The notes: a model not told the origin generated them from the letters alone. A stretch of 64,000 bases of DNA from Schistocerca nitens (GCF_023898315.1 NC_064622.1:357473234-357537233), one strand, 5' to 3'. Shown: positions 1-11,268, counted from the first letter of the stretch. Numbers and translations: made by a program.

Positions 1-175
1 AATTTCCATACTTTTGACAACATTTTTACCTTCTTTTGGGAACATATTACTATCGTTATTAGTAGTCCATTGAAGATTAGAATCTTCTTAAACTTTTCTT
101 GAACTCCAAGCAAAAGTTAGTTAAATCACCCACCCACATAGTTTCTTTATGATCTTTAAGAATTCCACCAAATAA

Positions 176-511
176 TTATAGTAGATAGAGCACTTCAGAG
201 TGTTTGACTTTAATTTTACCATTCTTAAGAATATGTCCTTCCATATTTAATCCATATGATATGGATGAAGTTAATCGAAGAAGAGTTGAGGAAGAAATAA
301 ATGGATGTTTTGTTCTAGAAAAATTATTGTTTCCTTTTTCAATTGTAATAACATCAAACAATTTTAATAAATAATTATCAATTTGTTTAATATTAGATTT
401 ACCATCAAAGGCCAAATAAAGTTCTGAGCAATTAGGATGAATCCATCCATCACAAATGTTAATATTAATTCCTTTTTCCATGTTATGGAGATTTAAATTA
501 TATTTTATCAT
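176..511 (-). CDS. Hypothetical 111-aa protein of the Polinton-like block
   Basis: I do not recognise this protein. It is an AT-rich 111-codon minus-strand reading frame starting MIKYNLNLHNMEKG, with no signal peptide or membrane segment. It lies beside, and divergent from, the integrase relic that begins near 880. The minus-strand sequence just upstream (520-790) carries broken coding-like stretches, for example a scrap reading DFNGAYVIAVFVMN, so the frame may be one surviving piece of a longer structural gene. By position it belongs to the same Polinton/Maverick-like element. Function is unknown; a capsid-related role would be a guess. Confidence 0.4.
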   Translation of the reverse strand: MIKYNLNLHNMEKGININICDGWIHPNCSELYLAFDGKSNIKQIDNYLLKLFDVITIEKGNNNFSRTKHPFISSSTLLRLTSSISYGLNMEGHILKNGKIKVKHSEVLYLL

Positions 512-879
512 TAATGGTAAATGAGTAGAATTGATAACTCTCTATTTGGTTCATGATTTATTAGGGGAAAATTTATTAATTCATTACAAAAACGGCTATT
601 ACATAAGCACCATTGAAGTCAATCAATTTAACATTTTCATCAGTTATTGTTATTTCTAAAGTCTACATAATGTCAAAAATTGGAATATTTATAGGATGAT
701 TTTAGTTCACAAATTATCGATCCACCAAATTCAACATTAGGTGTAACCGAAACAATAATATTTTACTGAAACACACAGTCCTCATAGATTAGCAACTAAA
801 ATGGAAGATAAAGAACCAAAGGTCTTTGTTCAATTTAGAAAAATAAGAATAGAAATTGTGTTAAAATTTTTTTGTAGGT

Positions 880-1147
880 AATAGATCAAATATTCGTGAA
901 CAAATTATTATTGAATTACATAAACCTATGAGAGAGAATTTTAAAAGAAAAAATATAATTTCTTTTTGAATAGATGATTTATGTCAAGCTGGTTTACTCG
1001 AAATAGATTCAGGTAATCCGAAAGAAATTTCAAAAATAAATGAAGGATATAAATATTTGTTAACTATTATAGATGTTTTTTCACAATTTGCTTGGACTAT
1101 TCCAATTAAAGGTAAAAAGGTAAGAATGTAGTTTTAAGCTTTTAAAA
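880..1147 (+). pseudogene. Polinton-type integrase, 5' half
   Basis: This is the first half of a retroviral-type (rve) integrase of the kind carried by Polinton/Maverick elements, which insert the element DNA into the host genome. The reading ELHKPMRENFKRK is followed by a catalytic-core segment ending in YKYLLTIIDVFSQFAW, a hallmark of this family. There is an in-frame stop near 967. The position where the family has the first catalytic Asp (WQAD in relatives) reads CQAG, with Gly encoded at 991-993. The frame is cut at 1148 by insertion of a Tc1-like transposon and resumes after 2572. Base composition is much more AT-rich than the inserted transposon. Confidence 0.8.
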
Positions 1148-1149
1148 TA

Positions 1150-2570
1150 CACTCCTGGAAATTGAAATAAGAACACCGTGAATTCATTGTCCCAGGAAGG
1201 GGAAACTTTATTGACACATTCCTGGGGTCAGATACATCACATGATCACACTGACAGAACCACAGGCACATAGACACAGGCAACAGAGCATGCACAATGTC
1301 GGCACTAGTACAGTGTATATCCACCTTTCGCAGCAATGCAGGCTGCTATTCTCCCATGGAGACGATCGTAGAGATGCTGGATGTAGTCCTGTGGAACGGC
1401 TTGCCATGCCATTTCCACCTGGCGCCTCAGTTGGACCAGCGTTCGTGCTGGACGTGCAGACCGCGTGAGACGACGCTTCATCCAGTCCCAAACATGCTCA
1501 ATGGGGGACAGATCCGGAGATCTTGCTGGCCAGGGTAGTTGACTTACACCTTCTAGAGCACGTTGGGTGGCACGGGATACATGCGGACGTGCATTGTCCT
1601 GTTGGAACAGCAAGTTCCCTTGCCGGTCTAGGAATGGTAGAACGATGGGTTCGATGACGGTTTGGATGTACCGTGCACTATTCAGTGTTCCCTCGACGAT
1701 CACCAGTGGTGTACGGCCAGTGTAGGAGATCGCTCCCCACACCATGATGCCGGGTGTTGGCCCTGTGTGCCTCGGTCGTATGCAGTCCTGATTGTGGCGC
1801 TCACCTGCACGGCGCCAAACACGCATACGACCATCATTGGCACCAAGGCAGAAGCGACTCTCATCGCTGAAGACGACACGTCTCCATTCGTCCCTCCATT
1901 CACGCCTGTCGCGACACCACTGGAGGCGGGCTGCACGATGTTGGGGCGTGAGCGGAAGACGGCCTAACGGTGTGCGGGACCGTAGCCCAGCTTCATGGAG
2001 ACGGTTGCGAATGGTCCTCGCCGATACCCCAGGAGCAACAGTGTCCCTAATTTGCTGGGAAGTGGCGGTGCGGTCCCCTACGGCACTGCGTAGGATCCTA
2101 CAATCTTGGCGTGCATCCGTGCGTCGCTGCGGTCCGGTCCCAGGTCGACGGGCACGTGCACCTTCCGCCGACCACTGGCGACAACATCGATGTACTGTGG
2201 AGAATCACGCCCCACGTGTTGAGCAATTCGGCGGTACGTCCACCCGGCCTCCCGCATGCCCACTATACGCCCTCGCTCAAAGTCCGTCAACTGCACATAC
2301 GGTTCACGTCCACGCTGTCGCGGCATGCTACCAGTGTTAAAGACTGCGATGGAGCTCCGTATGCCACGGCAAACTGGCTGACACTGACGGCGGCGGTGCA
2401 CAAATGCTGCGCAGCTAGCGCCATTCGACGGCCAACACCGCGGTTCCTGGTGTGTCCGCTGTGCCGTGCGTGTGATCATTGCTTGTACAGCCCTCTCGCA
2501 GTGTCCGGAGCAAGTATGGTGGGTCTGACACACCGGTGTCAATGTGTTCTTTTTTTCATTTCCAGGAGTG
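1150..2570 (-). mobile_element. Tc1-like transposon, copy 1 (defective)
   Basis: A complete DNA transposon of 1421 bp flanked by TA (1148-1149 and 2571-2572). The terminal inverted repeats begin CACTCCTGGAAAT and run about 27 bp. It is nearly identical to the copy at 20698-22119 but in opposite orientation. It has inserted into the Polinton-type integrase gene. Its transposase frame is shifted, so this copy cannot make a full-length enzyme. Confidence 0.95.
1305..2326 (-). pseudogene. Tc1-like transposase (frameshifted)
   Basis: The expected start is the ATG whose complement is at 2324-2326 (MPRQRGREP...) and the stop is at 1305. Compared with copy 2 one base is missing near 2209, just after the HVGR of the helix-turn-helix region, which throws the N-terminal DNA-binding part out of frame with the catalytic part. 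Downstream of the lesion the DDE domain is open and keeps DESRFCLG, QQDNARPH and SPDLSPIEHVWD. The motifs identify an IS630/Tc1/mariner cut-and-paste transposase. Confidence 0.92.
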
Positions 2571-2572
2571 TA

Positions 2573-3245
2573 TATTCATCACTAGATCACGAAAAAACTT
2601 AAACAGATAAAGGCAAAGAACTTAATAATAAAGAATTTCAAGAACTAGTGAAAAATATAGGTATGAACCATTATTCAATTTTTAATGAATTAAAAGCAAC
2701 TGTTGTTGATCCATTTATTAGAACATTGAAAGAATAAAAATGTGGAAAAATTTGCACTTCTATGATACTATAAATTGTATGACTTAGTTTCTAAATTAAT
2801 TCACATATATAATATGACATAACATTCGATGTTAATAAAGCTGAAAGATGTAAACTAGGAAAACAGAAATCTCAATGAAAATCGTTTGTATGGTTAATTT
2901 GTTAGATACTGAACCTTAAAGTAAAATTGAAGATAAATTAAGAATAAGTAAATTAAAAGGAACTATCGAAAAAGGAGATGCTGTCAACTGGTCAACAGAA
3001 ATTTTTGAAACTGGAAATGTTATTCATTCTAATCCAGTCACATGTAAATTGAAAGATTGAGATGGAGAACAAATAGAAGGAAATTTTTATGAACAAGAAT
3101 TACTGAAAAACATTTTCCTGATGTTATCTTGTTGAAAAAGCTTTAAATAAGAAAGGTAGTAAAGAATATGTTAAATGGTTAGGATTTGATAATTCACACA
3201 ATAGTTGGGTAAGTAAAAGAATTGTAATCTTTTACAATGTTAATA
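2573..3245 (+). pseudogene. Polinton-type integrase, 3' half with chromodomain
   Basis: Continuation of the integrase interrupted at 1148. The second catalytic Asp is visible in TDKGKELNNKEFQEL (GAT at 2616-2618). The third catalytic position, normally Glu in VVERF-like sequence, reads VVDPF (GAT at 2708-2710). Several stops and frame changes follow. The C-terminus (about 3120-3225) reads like a chromodomain, with YVKWLGFDNSHNSWVSK as the tell-tale segment. Polinton integrases commonly end in such a chromodomain, which is thought to guide insertion. With the first and third catalytic positions changed and multiple stops, it is dead. Confidence 0.8.
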
Positions 3246-3359
3246 AAATTTTTTATATATGAATGGAGAGTGTTATTGAAAATTTAAACATGTTAGATAC
3301 TGAATATATTCATTTGCTTATTGTTTCATTAAAGAAGATAGAATAATTTTGATATTCAA

Positions 3360-3569
3360 ATGAAGGTTAGCAAAAATGACTTAATGATAGGATCATTTGA
3401 AGATTTTAATTTTGATGGAATGAATTTAGAAATGTCAGACATCTATAAAAATCTTCATGAGTGTTATTTTAAATTTATATACAAAAAAGTACTTGGAAAT
3501 TTATTTTTATATTATCAGAAAGAGTCGATTTTCCTTATTGCTGACTTCAGTTATAAGTACAAAAGTTGA
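3360..3569 (+). CDS. Hypothetical 69-aa ORF in the Polinton-like block
   Basis: A short AT-rich frame starting MKVSKNDLMIGSFEDFN, lying between the integrase chromodomain and the convergent Bro-N relic. No domain is recognised. It could be a fragment of a small Polinton accessory gene or a chance frame in AT-rich DNA. Confidence 0.25.
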   Translation: MKVSKNDLMIGSFEDFNFDGMNLEMSDIYKNLHECYFKFIYKKVLGNLFLYYQKESIFLIADFSYKYKS

Positions 3570-3579
3570 GTTTTGGTAA

Positions 3580-4205
3580 AGGTAGTGCATAGTTTCCCTT
3601 TTATTTTTTTATTAAAAAGGTCATTACATCATCGTACAATTGTTCTCTTGAATAATTATCTGATGCATTGAAACAATTTTGGTTACAATTATGTAATTAT
3701 ATTTATTTCATTTGGTGAGATAAATATACTTAATTTTTTAAATAATTAATTCTTAAAAAAATCTTTGGAATGTAGATGTGTATTTCTGACAATATCTGTT
3801 TGATTTTGCGCATTTTTAAATTGTGGTTGAATAACATGATATTCGTAACTAAAATCTTGTAATATTAAAATGACAAAAGTTGTTCTTAAATTTCTTCACT
3901 TAATTGAGGAACAACATGTCGTAGTAAACTATTTATTCATTCATTTGTTCCATGTAAAATTTCTATACCTCTCTCAAGTAGTTCATCTGCTATATTCATA
4001 TAATTATCCTTAATTTTATTTAGCTCTCTTCAATGATTTATTTGGCCTTTATAGAGTCGTTTTACAGTAATCTTTATATTCATCATGTTCAAATTGATTG
4101 TAAAACATCTTGAGTAACCTACTGTTTAAATTCTTTTGAAGTTTTGACCCTATAATTAGATCATATAAACCATATTCTGTGATAAAAATTTATTTAGTTG
4201 ATATG
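3580..4205 (-). pseudogene. Bro-N domain protein, relic A
   Basis: Reading the minus strand from about 4205, FITEYGLYDLIIGSKLQ matches the conserved core of the Bro-N domain (baculovirus repeated ORF family, a DNA-binding domain of insect large DNA viruses and their relatives). After a frame change VTQDVLQSI follows, then a helical linker (IADELLERGIEIL, LLRHVVPQLSEE) and a C-terminal stretch FVILILQDFSYEYHVI. Stops and frameshifts are frequent and the 5' end is cut by the LINE at 4206. The last 110-150 bp align base-for-base (roughly four in five identical) with the second copy at 25812-26490. The domain assignment is recognition by eye. Confidence 0.65.
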
Positions 4206-6175
4206 TCATTGCCAGGAGATCCTATGGATAGTCTGGCTGCCTGTAATCACTGTTGCTCAATTAGCACCACCCAGGAGACACGTGTAGGGTATTTTAAGGT
4301 TAAACCTACGGACGTGAGCAACGCTACCTCCCACAGTTCCAGACATTGACTCTGGACTGAAGGACATCAAACCTCTTAAGGCACCTGGATTCGATGGTAT
4401 CCACCCAGAATTCCTGATCCATATGGGAGGAAAAGCTAAGAAATGGCTGGCAGAATTCTTCACTGACATCCTGCTGACTGGTCAACTTCCATCTGACTTT
4501 AAAAAGGTGAAGATAATATCTGTTCTGAAACCTGGCAAACACAGCAACAGGGTAGAAAACTACCGCCCCATTTTCCTACTCAGGTGCTGCTACAAGCTTT
4601 TTGAATGGCTAATATATAACAGAATAAGTAGCGCTATCTTAGAGAACGTTCCAGTTGATCAGGCAGACTTCAGACCAGGGCCTAGCTGCTGCGACCAAGT
4701 ATTGTCTCTCACATCCTTCATAGAGTCAGTATACCAAATGAAGCAGAAAACATCTGTGGCATTTGTTGGTCTAACTGCCGCCTTCGACACTGTGTGGAGG
4801 GAAGGCCTTATCTACAAATTTCTCCGCATCACACCCTGCAGGACAATGGCTCGACTGATTAACAGCATGCTAAGTGATCGGAAGTTCCAGGTAATCACTG
4901 GAAGCAACATAAGTAAGGAGAGGAAGCTGAGCAACGGATTGCCTTAAGGATCAGTTCTCTCACCCTTACTGTTCAACCTATATCTATCTGATCTACCTGA
5001 CACTTCGTCCAGAAAATACTGCTATGCCTATGACCTGACTCTAGCTGTCAAACACCAGGAAATGAAGACAACAGAAGAGATTTTAGCCAATGACCTGTCT
5101 GCATTAGACTATTACTTCAAAATCTGGAGACTCCAACCCAGTGTGAGTAAAACAGAAGTGTGTTGCTTCCATCTAAATAACCAGTTGGTGAACGTAAAAC
5201 TGGAGGTAAGTTTCAGAGGCAGAATTCTTTGTCACAACTGGAACCCAAAATATCTTGGTGTCATCCTGGATCGTACACTATGCTTCAAACAATACCTTCT
5301 TAACTTAGCTCAAAAGCTGAGGACTCGAAACAACATCCTCCATAAGCTATGCGGAACTACCTGGGGATCTTCAGCAACCACCCTGCGAACTTCAGCTCTG
5401 GGCTTGGTATACTCAAGTGCTGAGTATTGTGCACCTGTTTGGATGAATAGTCATCATACAAGGCTTGTTGATACCCAGCTGAATACGACAATGCGCATAA
5501 TATCTGGCACAATCAGATCTACTCCAGTTTATTGGCTTCCACTGTTAACCGGTATGATGCCTGCTGATCTACGCAGATGTACTGCCCTTATGAGAGAATT
5601 CCACAAGATCTGCAGGAATTCTAACCTACCCGTGCATAGCGACCTGCTACTTTTAAATCGCAAGAGACTGAAATCACGTCATCCAACTCTGTGCAATGCT
5701 GCTGACATGGTTGCTAAGAATTTCAAACCTCTTGAAGAATGGAAAGGTCGGTGGGAAGCAGTGACAGATGCGCACCTGCATAACATCTTCTCAGGTGCTA
5801 AACTTCCAAGTGGATTCGACTTACCACGCAAGACGTGGTCTACTCTCAACAGAATCCGTACCAGCCATGGGCGATGCAGGGATGCTCTCTTTAAGTGGAA
5901 GAAGCTGCCTGAGCCAGCTTGTGACTGCGGGGCTCCATACCAGACTGTTCACCACGTTGTCAGTGAATGCAGGATTCGAGCCTATCACGGCGCCAAAGAG
6001 GACTTCCTGCTAGCAACTCCAGATACAGTGCGCTGGATTGAAGAACTGGATATTCAGTTGTAAAGACAAACTTAAGTTTCTTGTGTGTCAATATGTACAT
6101 ATGTATATGTAATTTCATGATATGTCTGTATTAGCCATACGCTAAATAAAAATGTGATAAAAATAGTATTATTTC
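4206..6175 (+). mobile_element. 5'-truncated non-LTR retrotransposon (Jockey-superfamily-like)
   Basis: A LINE copy carrying only the reverse transcriptase and C-terminal region and ending in a short A-rich tail (AAATAAAAATGTGATAAAAATAG) near 6170. The 5' end is lost, as is usual for target-primed insertions. It sits between two pieces of Polinton-like DNA. The clade assignment (Jockey/BS-like) is from motif resemblance only. Confidence 0.85.
4350..6063 (+). pseudogene. LINE reverse transcriptase (broken)
   Basis: RT fingers and palm are readable: KAPGFDGIHPEFL, VKIISVLKPGK, NYRPIFLL, then NGLP followed by a stop (TAA 4945-4947) where the family has Q-G-S-V-L-S-P. The catalytic YADD box reads YAYDL (about 5023-5037), so one catalytic Asp is lost. 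Downstream 333 codons are open (5062-6063) and include YLGVILDRTL, a Trp/His-rich thumb region, and a C-terminal cysteine cluster CDCGAPYQTVHHVVSEC, typical of Jockey-type LINE ORF2. It cannot encode a working enzyme. Confidence 0.85.
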
Positions 6176-6215
6176 ATTAAAACATAGGGGTGTTGTTGAG
6201 TCAGTTCTTACTATA

Positions 6216-6785
6216 CAGGGTGGTCCATTGATCATGACCGGGCCAAATATCTCACTAAATAAGCGTCAAACGAAAAACTACAGACAAGGAAACTTGTCTA
6301 GCTTGAAGGTAGGTCAAACGGATATCAACTGCGTTTCTTTAAATAGGAACCCCCATTTTTTATTACATATTCGTGTAGTATGTAAAGAACTATGAATGTT
6401 TTAGTTGGACCACTTTTGTCACTTTGTGATAGTTGGCGCTGTAATAGTCACAGACGTATAAGTATGTGGTATCACGTAACATTCCGACAGTGTGGACGGT
6501 ATCTGCTTCGTGATACATTATCTGTGTTAAAATGGACCATTTACCAACTGCGGAAAAGGTCGATATCGTGTTGGTGTATGGTTATTGTGATCAAAACGCC
6601 CAATGGGCGTGTGCTATGTATGCTGCTGGACATCATCCAAGTGTCCGGACAATTTGCCAGATAGTTACGTTATTTGAGGAAACAGGAAGTGTTCACCCAC
6701 ATGTGAAACGTCAACCATGACCTGCAACAAATGATGATGCCCAAGTAGGTGTTTTAGCTGCTGTCGTGGCTAATCCACACATCAG
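6216..6785 (+). mobile_element. Mariner-like element, 5' half
   Basis: Starts at CAGGGTGGTCCATTG after a TA and runs through about 320 bp of untranslated end into the beginning of a transposase, then stops abruptly at AT-rich Polinton-like sequence near 6785. The 3' half and second inverted repeat are absent. The start CAGGGTG resembles the terminus of the intact mariner-like element at 60315, but the families differ. Confidence 0.7.
6532..6780 (+). pseudogene. Mariner-like transposase N-terminus
   Basis: MDHLPTAEKVDIVLVYGYCDQNAQ is the first helix-turn-helix of a mariner/IS630 transposase; relatives read E-K-V-D-M-x-L-x-Y-G-E. TGSVHPHVKRQP ends at a TGA (6718-6720) and the reading continues with AQVGVLAAVVANPHIS. 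Only the DNA-binding part is left and the DDE domain is missing. Confidence 0.7.
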
Positions 6786-6799
6786 TAGTATTTTGCTGT

Positions 6800-9100
6800 T
6801 AAATGATAGTGATCTCTTACTTTCTTTTCACCAATAGTAAATTATTTTTCACTAATGAAACAAGTTGGTAAATTTATAAAATTTATTCATTTTTCGTTAT
6901 AATTGGAATATTTTTTCAATATATTTTTTCAGTTTCCCTAGATTATTCCGTTAACTATTGAACAATTTTTTTGCAACCTCTTTTCCAGTTTATGTAACAG
7001 ATTTTTATAATCACCATTAGAATATTTAACATAATAACTGAATGAAATTGGCGAGCAATTTTATATTTCTTAATATAATATTTTCAGGATTTGTTTGACA
7101 ATTGTTAATGTATTTTAAGAAGCATTCTAATCTACATGAATTACAAAAGGTATCCTTAATGAATGATCATAATTATCAAATGAAGTTTTTTGACCTTGAA
7201 AAGGCACATCTATTTTTAATTCTTTATGTTCTTTGCAATTGCTTCCATGATTCCCCAATTTTTCTTGTGAATAAAAATATCTTAAATGTAGATCACAAAA
7301 ATATATTCTTCCATTGTGTTCACTTGTTTGTGTACTAATTAATTTATATAGATTTTTAATTCAACAATAATGTGAATTATTTTCATCTTTAATTAAAAGA
7401 GGTTAATATGTTTTTCTTGTTTATTTTGTGTATGATAAAGAGGATATACAAATTTGGTCATTCTTCATCTTTGCTTTCATATGCATTAATATTAACTGGA
7501 ATATTTGATTTTTTTCAAATATTGTAATATTTGTTAACTACACAGGAAGATTAGTTTTCTCTTTTTCAAATATTTCACCTAATTCTAATCCTATATTTTT
7601 ATATTTACTAACTGATTATGCATTACATTCTGCTGGGTATAAAGATGATTTTATTGAATAAAGGCAGAATATTTTATCTGCATTTTTACATTAATTATCG
7701 CTTTTTATCGTTAATTGCTTGTGATAGATCGATATAAGAAGAACCAAAAATAGAATGCGTCTATTAACACTTAATTTTAAACTATCTATATAAAACAAAG
7801 ACCAATGAGGTTTTTTCCTTTACATTTATTCCATGGGTTAATAAATAATTCATTGATTTTTATAATAATCTTCTAAGTCAGTTGTTCATAATAAAAATTG
7901 ATTAGTTGTTTTAAAATTTAATTCATGTATTTCATCTTGTCTTTTAAAATTAAAATAAAATTTCATGTTAACTTTCATTGCTCTTCTTTGTCTTAAAGTA
8001 TTCTTCAATTTGGTGATTATTTCTTATTTAATTTGATTAAAAAATTCTTGTGCCTCATAACTATTGCCATTATTGTTAATTCCGTAAGTTATTAGACTTG
8101 ATTTAAAAGGAGAATCTTTTCTACAAAAATGTTTAAATGATTTGAAAACATATTCATTATCTAGAAAATTGAAAGCTGGTCAAGTTTTCTGATAATTTTT
8201 TTGTTTCATTTTAATCTGGTTGAAGCTTTCGAAAATAATCCTCGTTATCCTTATTATTAATTTTACCCTCAGATCTATTAATTTTTGTTTACTAAAACTC
8301 AAAAACAGCTTTAATTGTTCTTACATGTTTTTCGAAGATCATTTAAAGATTTTTTACTCAAATTGTTGTCGCTGTCACTTATTTTATCTTCAGGGCTTTC
8401 GATAAGAGTGATAAATTCTCCTTTTCTAATTTTAGAATTATTTTTTATTTTTTTGTTTATTAGACTTTATGAAGATCTTCTAAAGAATTCATTCAAATCT
8501 TTATCGTTATCTTTGTTATCAGTATTGTTAATACGATTTGCAATAAGATCGATTAATTTTTGTTTATGGAGTTCTTCAAATTGGTTGAAGTTCTTTCTTT
8601 ATTTTTATATTTTAGTTTCGTCTTCTTGATTTTTCTTGTTGAAATAATCTATAAACTCTATCAAGTCTTGTCTAATTACATTTGAATAACCATTTTCTTT
8701 ACAATAATTTTCTAAATCTCTATAATTCAATGCATATTTTTCTTTACTAATTTTTTCTAAGTTTTGAAATAGCTCAGCTTTGGAGTTCGTTTTTTGATTG
8801 TATTTATATAGAAGGAAATTGAAGTTTTTAGAAATTAAAACATGTACTGTTAAAATGTAGCTTTGAGTTTTTTTTTAATTTCAATTGATGGGATAGATAT
8901 GTAATGTTTGATAGATATTGTTTATAAGGAGAAAAATTTATTAGATCGTTATTTTTTAAATAATTGAGAATTTGGATTTTTGGTATAGGCTGATGAGATT
9001 TGTTTTCTCTCATTTTTAGAGAATAAAATTTATTAGATTTATAAATTTTGAATGAAAATTTCATTTTGCATAGATAAATTTCTGGTGGGGTGATAGTATG
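6800..9100 (-). pseudogene. Family B DNA polymerase of Polinton-like type, N-terminal half
   Basis: On the minus strand from about 9100 down. A lysine-rich N-terminus is followed by SKAELFQNLEKISKEKY and LITYGINNNGNSYEAQEF. A cysteine-histidine segment (RIYFCDLHLRYFYSQEKL, near 7290) precedes RIPFVIHVDFECFL, the ExoI-type motif of DNA_pol_B_2 polymerases of mobile elements and their viral relatives (about 7090-7130). SPISFSYYVKYSNGDYK follows near 7040. The polymerase palm is not present: the gene ends at the mariner fragment near 6800. Many frameshifts. Such polymerases replicate Polinton/adintovirus-like DNA by protein priming. Confidence 0.75.
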
Positions 9101-9104
9101 AAAT

Positions 9105-9570
9105 TGTAATCTTGGTTTGCATCCTGGAATGTGCAATCCAATATGCTCTTTGTGTTAGAACTCTCTTTTGGATACTACATTCTTTGTTCTCTTTCCATGG
9201 TGAACTGAGTATCTTTATGTATATTGTGTATGTCTGTGTGAACTTTATCTATTATCCTTGTTGGTTCATCTACCATGCAGATAATATCATCTACATATCT
9301 GTACCCATAAACAATTTTGTATCTTTTGTATGTGGTGACTGTATCAAAGATGTTTCCTAAATGGCTGATGAAGATGTTTGTCAATGTTCCTTATATTAGG
9401 AACCACATCGAAAGCTCATAGTTTTGTAAATAAAATTCCTTTTCAAATTGGAAGTAATTTTAGGATGTGATTGCTTCGAAGGTTTTGTCTATTTCATTAA
9501 TAATGTCTGCAGGAAGACTGTTGATGTATGTAACTTTTCTTCAGTTAGTTTTAGTGTGTCTCACATTTAT
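9105..9570 (-). pseudogene. Penelope-like reverse transcriptase fragment
   Basis: The minus strand encodes FQFEKEFYLQNYELSMW, then TLTNIFISHLGNIFD and YRYVDDIICMVDEP, and finally NIHKDTQFTMEREQ. The order (product-binding loop, YVDD catalytic box, then a H-x-x-I-x-F-T-x-E motif) is that of Penelope-like element reverse transcriptases. The YVDD box (about 9280-9300) is intact but the surrounding gene is only about 150 codons, with a frame break near 9400. The GIY-YIG endonuclease part is not seen. Confidence 0.75.
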
Positions 9571-9719
9571 TTTACGTATAAAAGGAAACACGTATTACAG
9601 GCCACTGAGGATGCTTCACAAATAAAAGAAGCAAAACTTGTATGGCAAAAAACCAACTGCGTTTCATGCAGTTGCATAGACTTAACACACCTCCATGAAT
9701 TTTGAAACAACTAAGGAAT

Positions 9720-11055
9720 GATGGAAAAAGAAAAAAAATAATGGTTACTGATGCTACTTATATCTTTTGCATCAGTTTGTGTAAATTTCTGCCAACAAAA
9801 TCTTTTTCGCTTGACTGAACTTTTGACATTCCTTTGGTTTTTACAACAATAGAGCTGTCACTGTTCAAAGGAACTGATTGCTCGGTTTTACACAATGACT
9901 CGATTTTGTCATCACCAAATATCATTTTCTCCTTGTGGCCACTGCATTTTATTTTAAACTTCTCACTCTTTCAAGAGTAAATTAGCACCAGGAGTAAAAA
10001 ATTTTGTAGTTGTCCACTAATTCCTTAAGTTACTGATTGAAATTTGTGAACAATTCAACTATTTTTTCGAAGATTTGAATAAAACATGACCCATGAATGT
10101 TTTTGTAGCTGAATATTCAACTTGAGCAGCTTGCAGACGTACACCAGGCATGTCTTTCGTTGCAGTTAATGCACTAATACAGATACTGTAGCCTGCAGTG
10201 CAAGGAAAGTTATTTCATTGTTTCCAGAATATCACTAAATAGTAATAAGCCCATGGCAAAATTCTGTGAATCCATTTTTTTGAATGGCTTTTGGAAAAGT
10301 TGCTGTGATTAATGGAGGGGCTAAGGGTGATTGTTTCAGTTTGTGAAACCTCTGTTATGGTTTTGTGAGCAGCAGCAGACATCAAATATTCTTCCTATTT
10401 TTTAAAGGCAGCTCCCAATGGCTTGACGATTTCTGTCAATTTATGGTGTTTTTTTGGGCTGCCAGAAAAGTGTATATGTAGAGCATCCTGGAAGGACTTG
10501 GAATGTAATGCAGCAAACATTGTGTGTGTTACATTGTGAATGGCAAGCTACAGGTTTTGATTCAAGCAAAGAATAGTTGGGTTACATTCATCATCTGCTA
10601 GTAGTTATCAGGGGCTGGTCCTGGGACACCTACAGGCGACATGTCACTTCGAGTGACTTCATTCCTGGGAATAAGTAGGTTATCAAGGAAAACCTGGGCA
10701 CATAACAGTCATATCACTTCCAGTGTCATGTTACACATCCAGTGTCAGGTTACCTATGTGGCAAGTTATATTCGAGGTTACCCCCACTCACCGCCTCTGG
10801 AGAACCAACAGTAATTGCTCAAGGTCATGCAGAGAACCACAAACCCCTCACCACTCCCCTCCCCATCGCTTGGAGCATTGGAATTGAAGAACCCCCTAGC
10901 CATTCTCATCTTTCATAACCAGGACACTTGAGGGTGTGGGATTCACTTTGGAGCTGGGTAGCATAGGGAGAGTATCAGCCTGTGTCTATTTGTGAATAGC
11001 ACATTAATTATTATGTGTTAAGTCACATCTCTAGAGTTCTATGCTATGGCTATAT
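9720..11055. other. No recognisable gene
   Basis: About 1.3 kb of unique-looking sequence. The minus strand of 9750-10620 has coding-like texture with interspersed stops but no motif that I can name. 10760-10900 is C-rich and shows nothing. Confidence 0.4.
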
Positions 11056-11066
11056 GTTAATGACAG

Positions 11067-11268
11067 GCGCCGGCCGGAGTGGCCGTGCGGTTCTAGGCGC
11101 TACAGTCTGGAGCCGAGCGACCGCTACGGTCGCAGGTTCGAATCCTGCCTCAAGCATGAATGTGTGTGATGTCCTTCGGTTAGTTAGGTTTAAGTAGTTC
11201 TATGTTCTAGGGGACTGATGACCTCAGATGTTAAGTCCCATAGTGCTCAGAGGCATTTGAACCATTTT
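11067..11268 (+). mobile_element. tRNA-derived SINE, copy 1 (SINE-A)
   Basis: A 202-bp tRNA-derived SINE. The head GGCCGGAGTGGCCGTGCGG carries an A-box-like tRNA half; the B box GGTTCGAATCC is intact. The body ends AAGTCCCATAGTGCTCAG...GAACCATTTT. It is flanked by an 11-bp target duplication GTTAATGACAG (11056-11066 and 11269-11279). Six further copies lie in this window, differing mainly in short internal deletions. Confidence 0.95.

Noticed and set aside
1110-1125. Splice donor (AAGGTAAGAA) and intron in the integrase gene
   Set aside because: The expected integrase residues continue across the site in a shifted frame, so decay explains it better than an intron.
1178-1967. Several open frames on the strand opposite the Tc1-like transposase
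   Set aside because: They are antisense shadows of the GC-rich transposase gene; the same shadows occur over copy 2 at 20681-22091 and have no domain.
9172-9384. Intact reverse transcriptase with YVDD as an active gene
   Set aside because: Only about 150 codons remain, with a frame break and no endonuclease domain; it is a relic.
9750-10620. Decayed hAT-type or host gene on the minus strand
   Set aside because: Coding texture only; no motif could be tied to a family.
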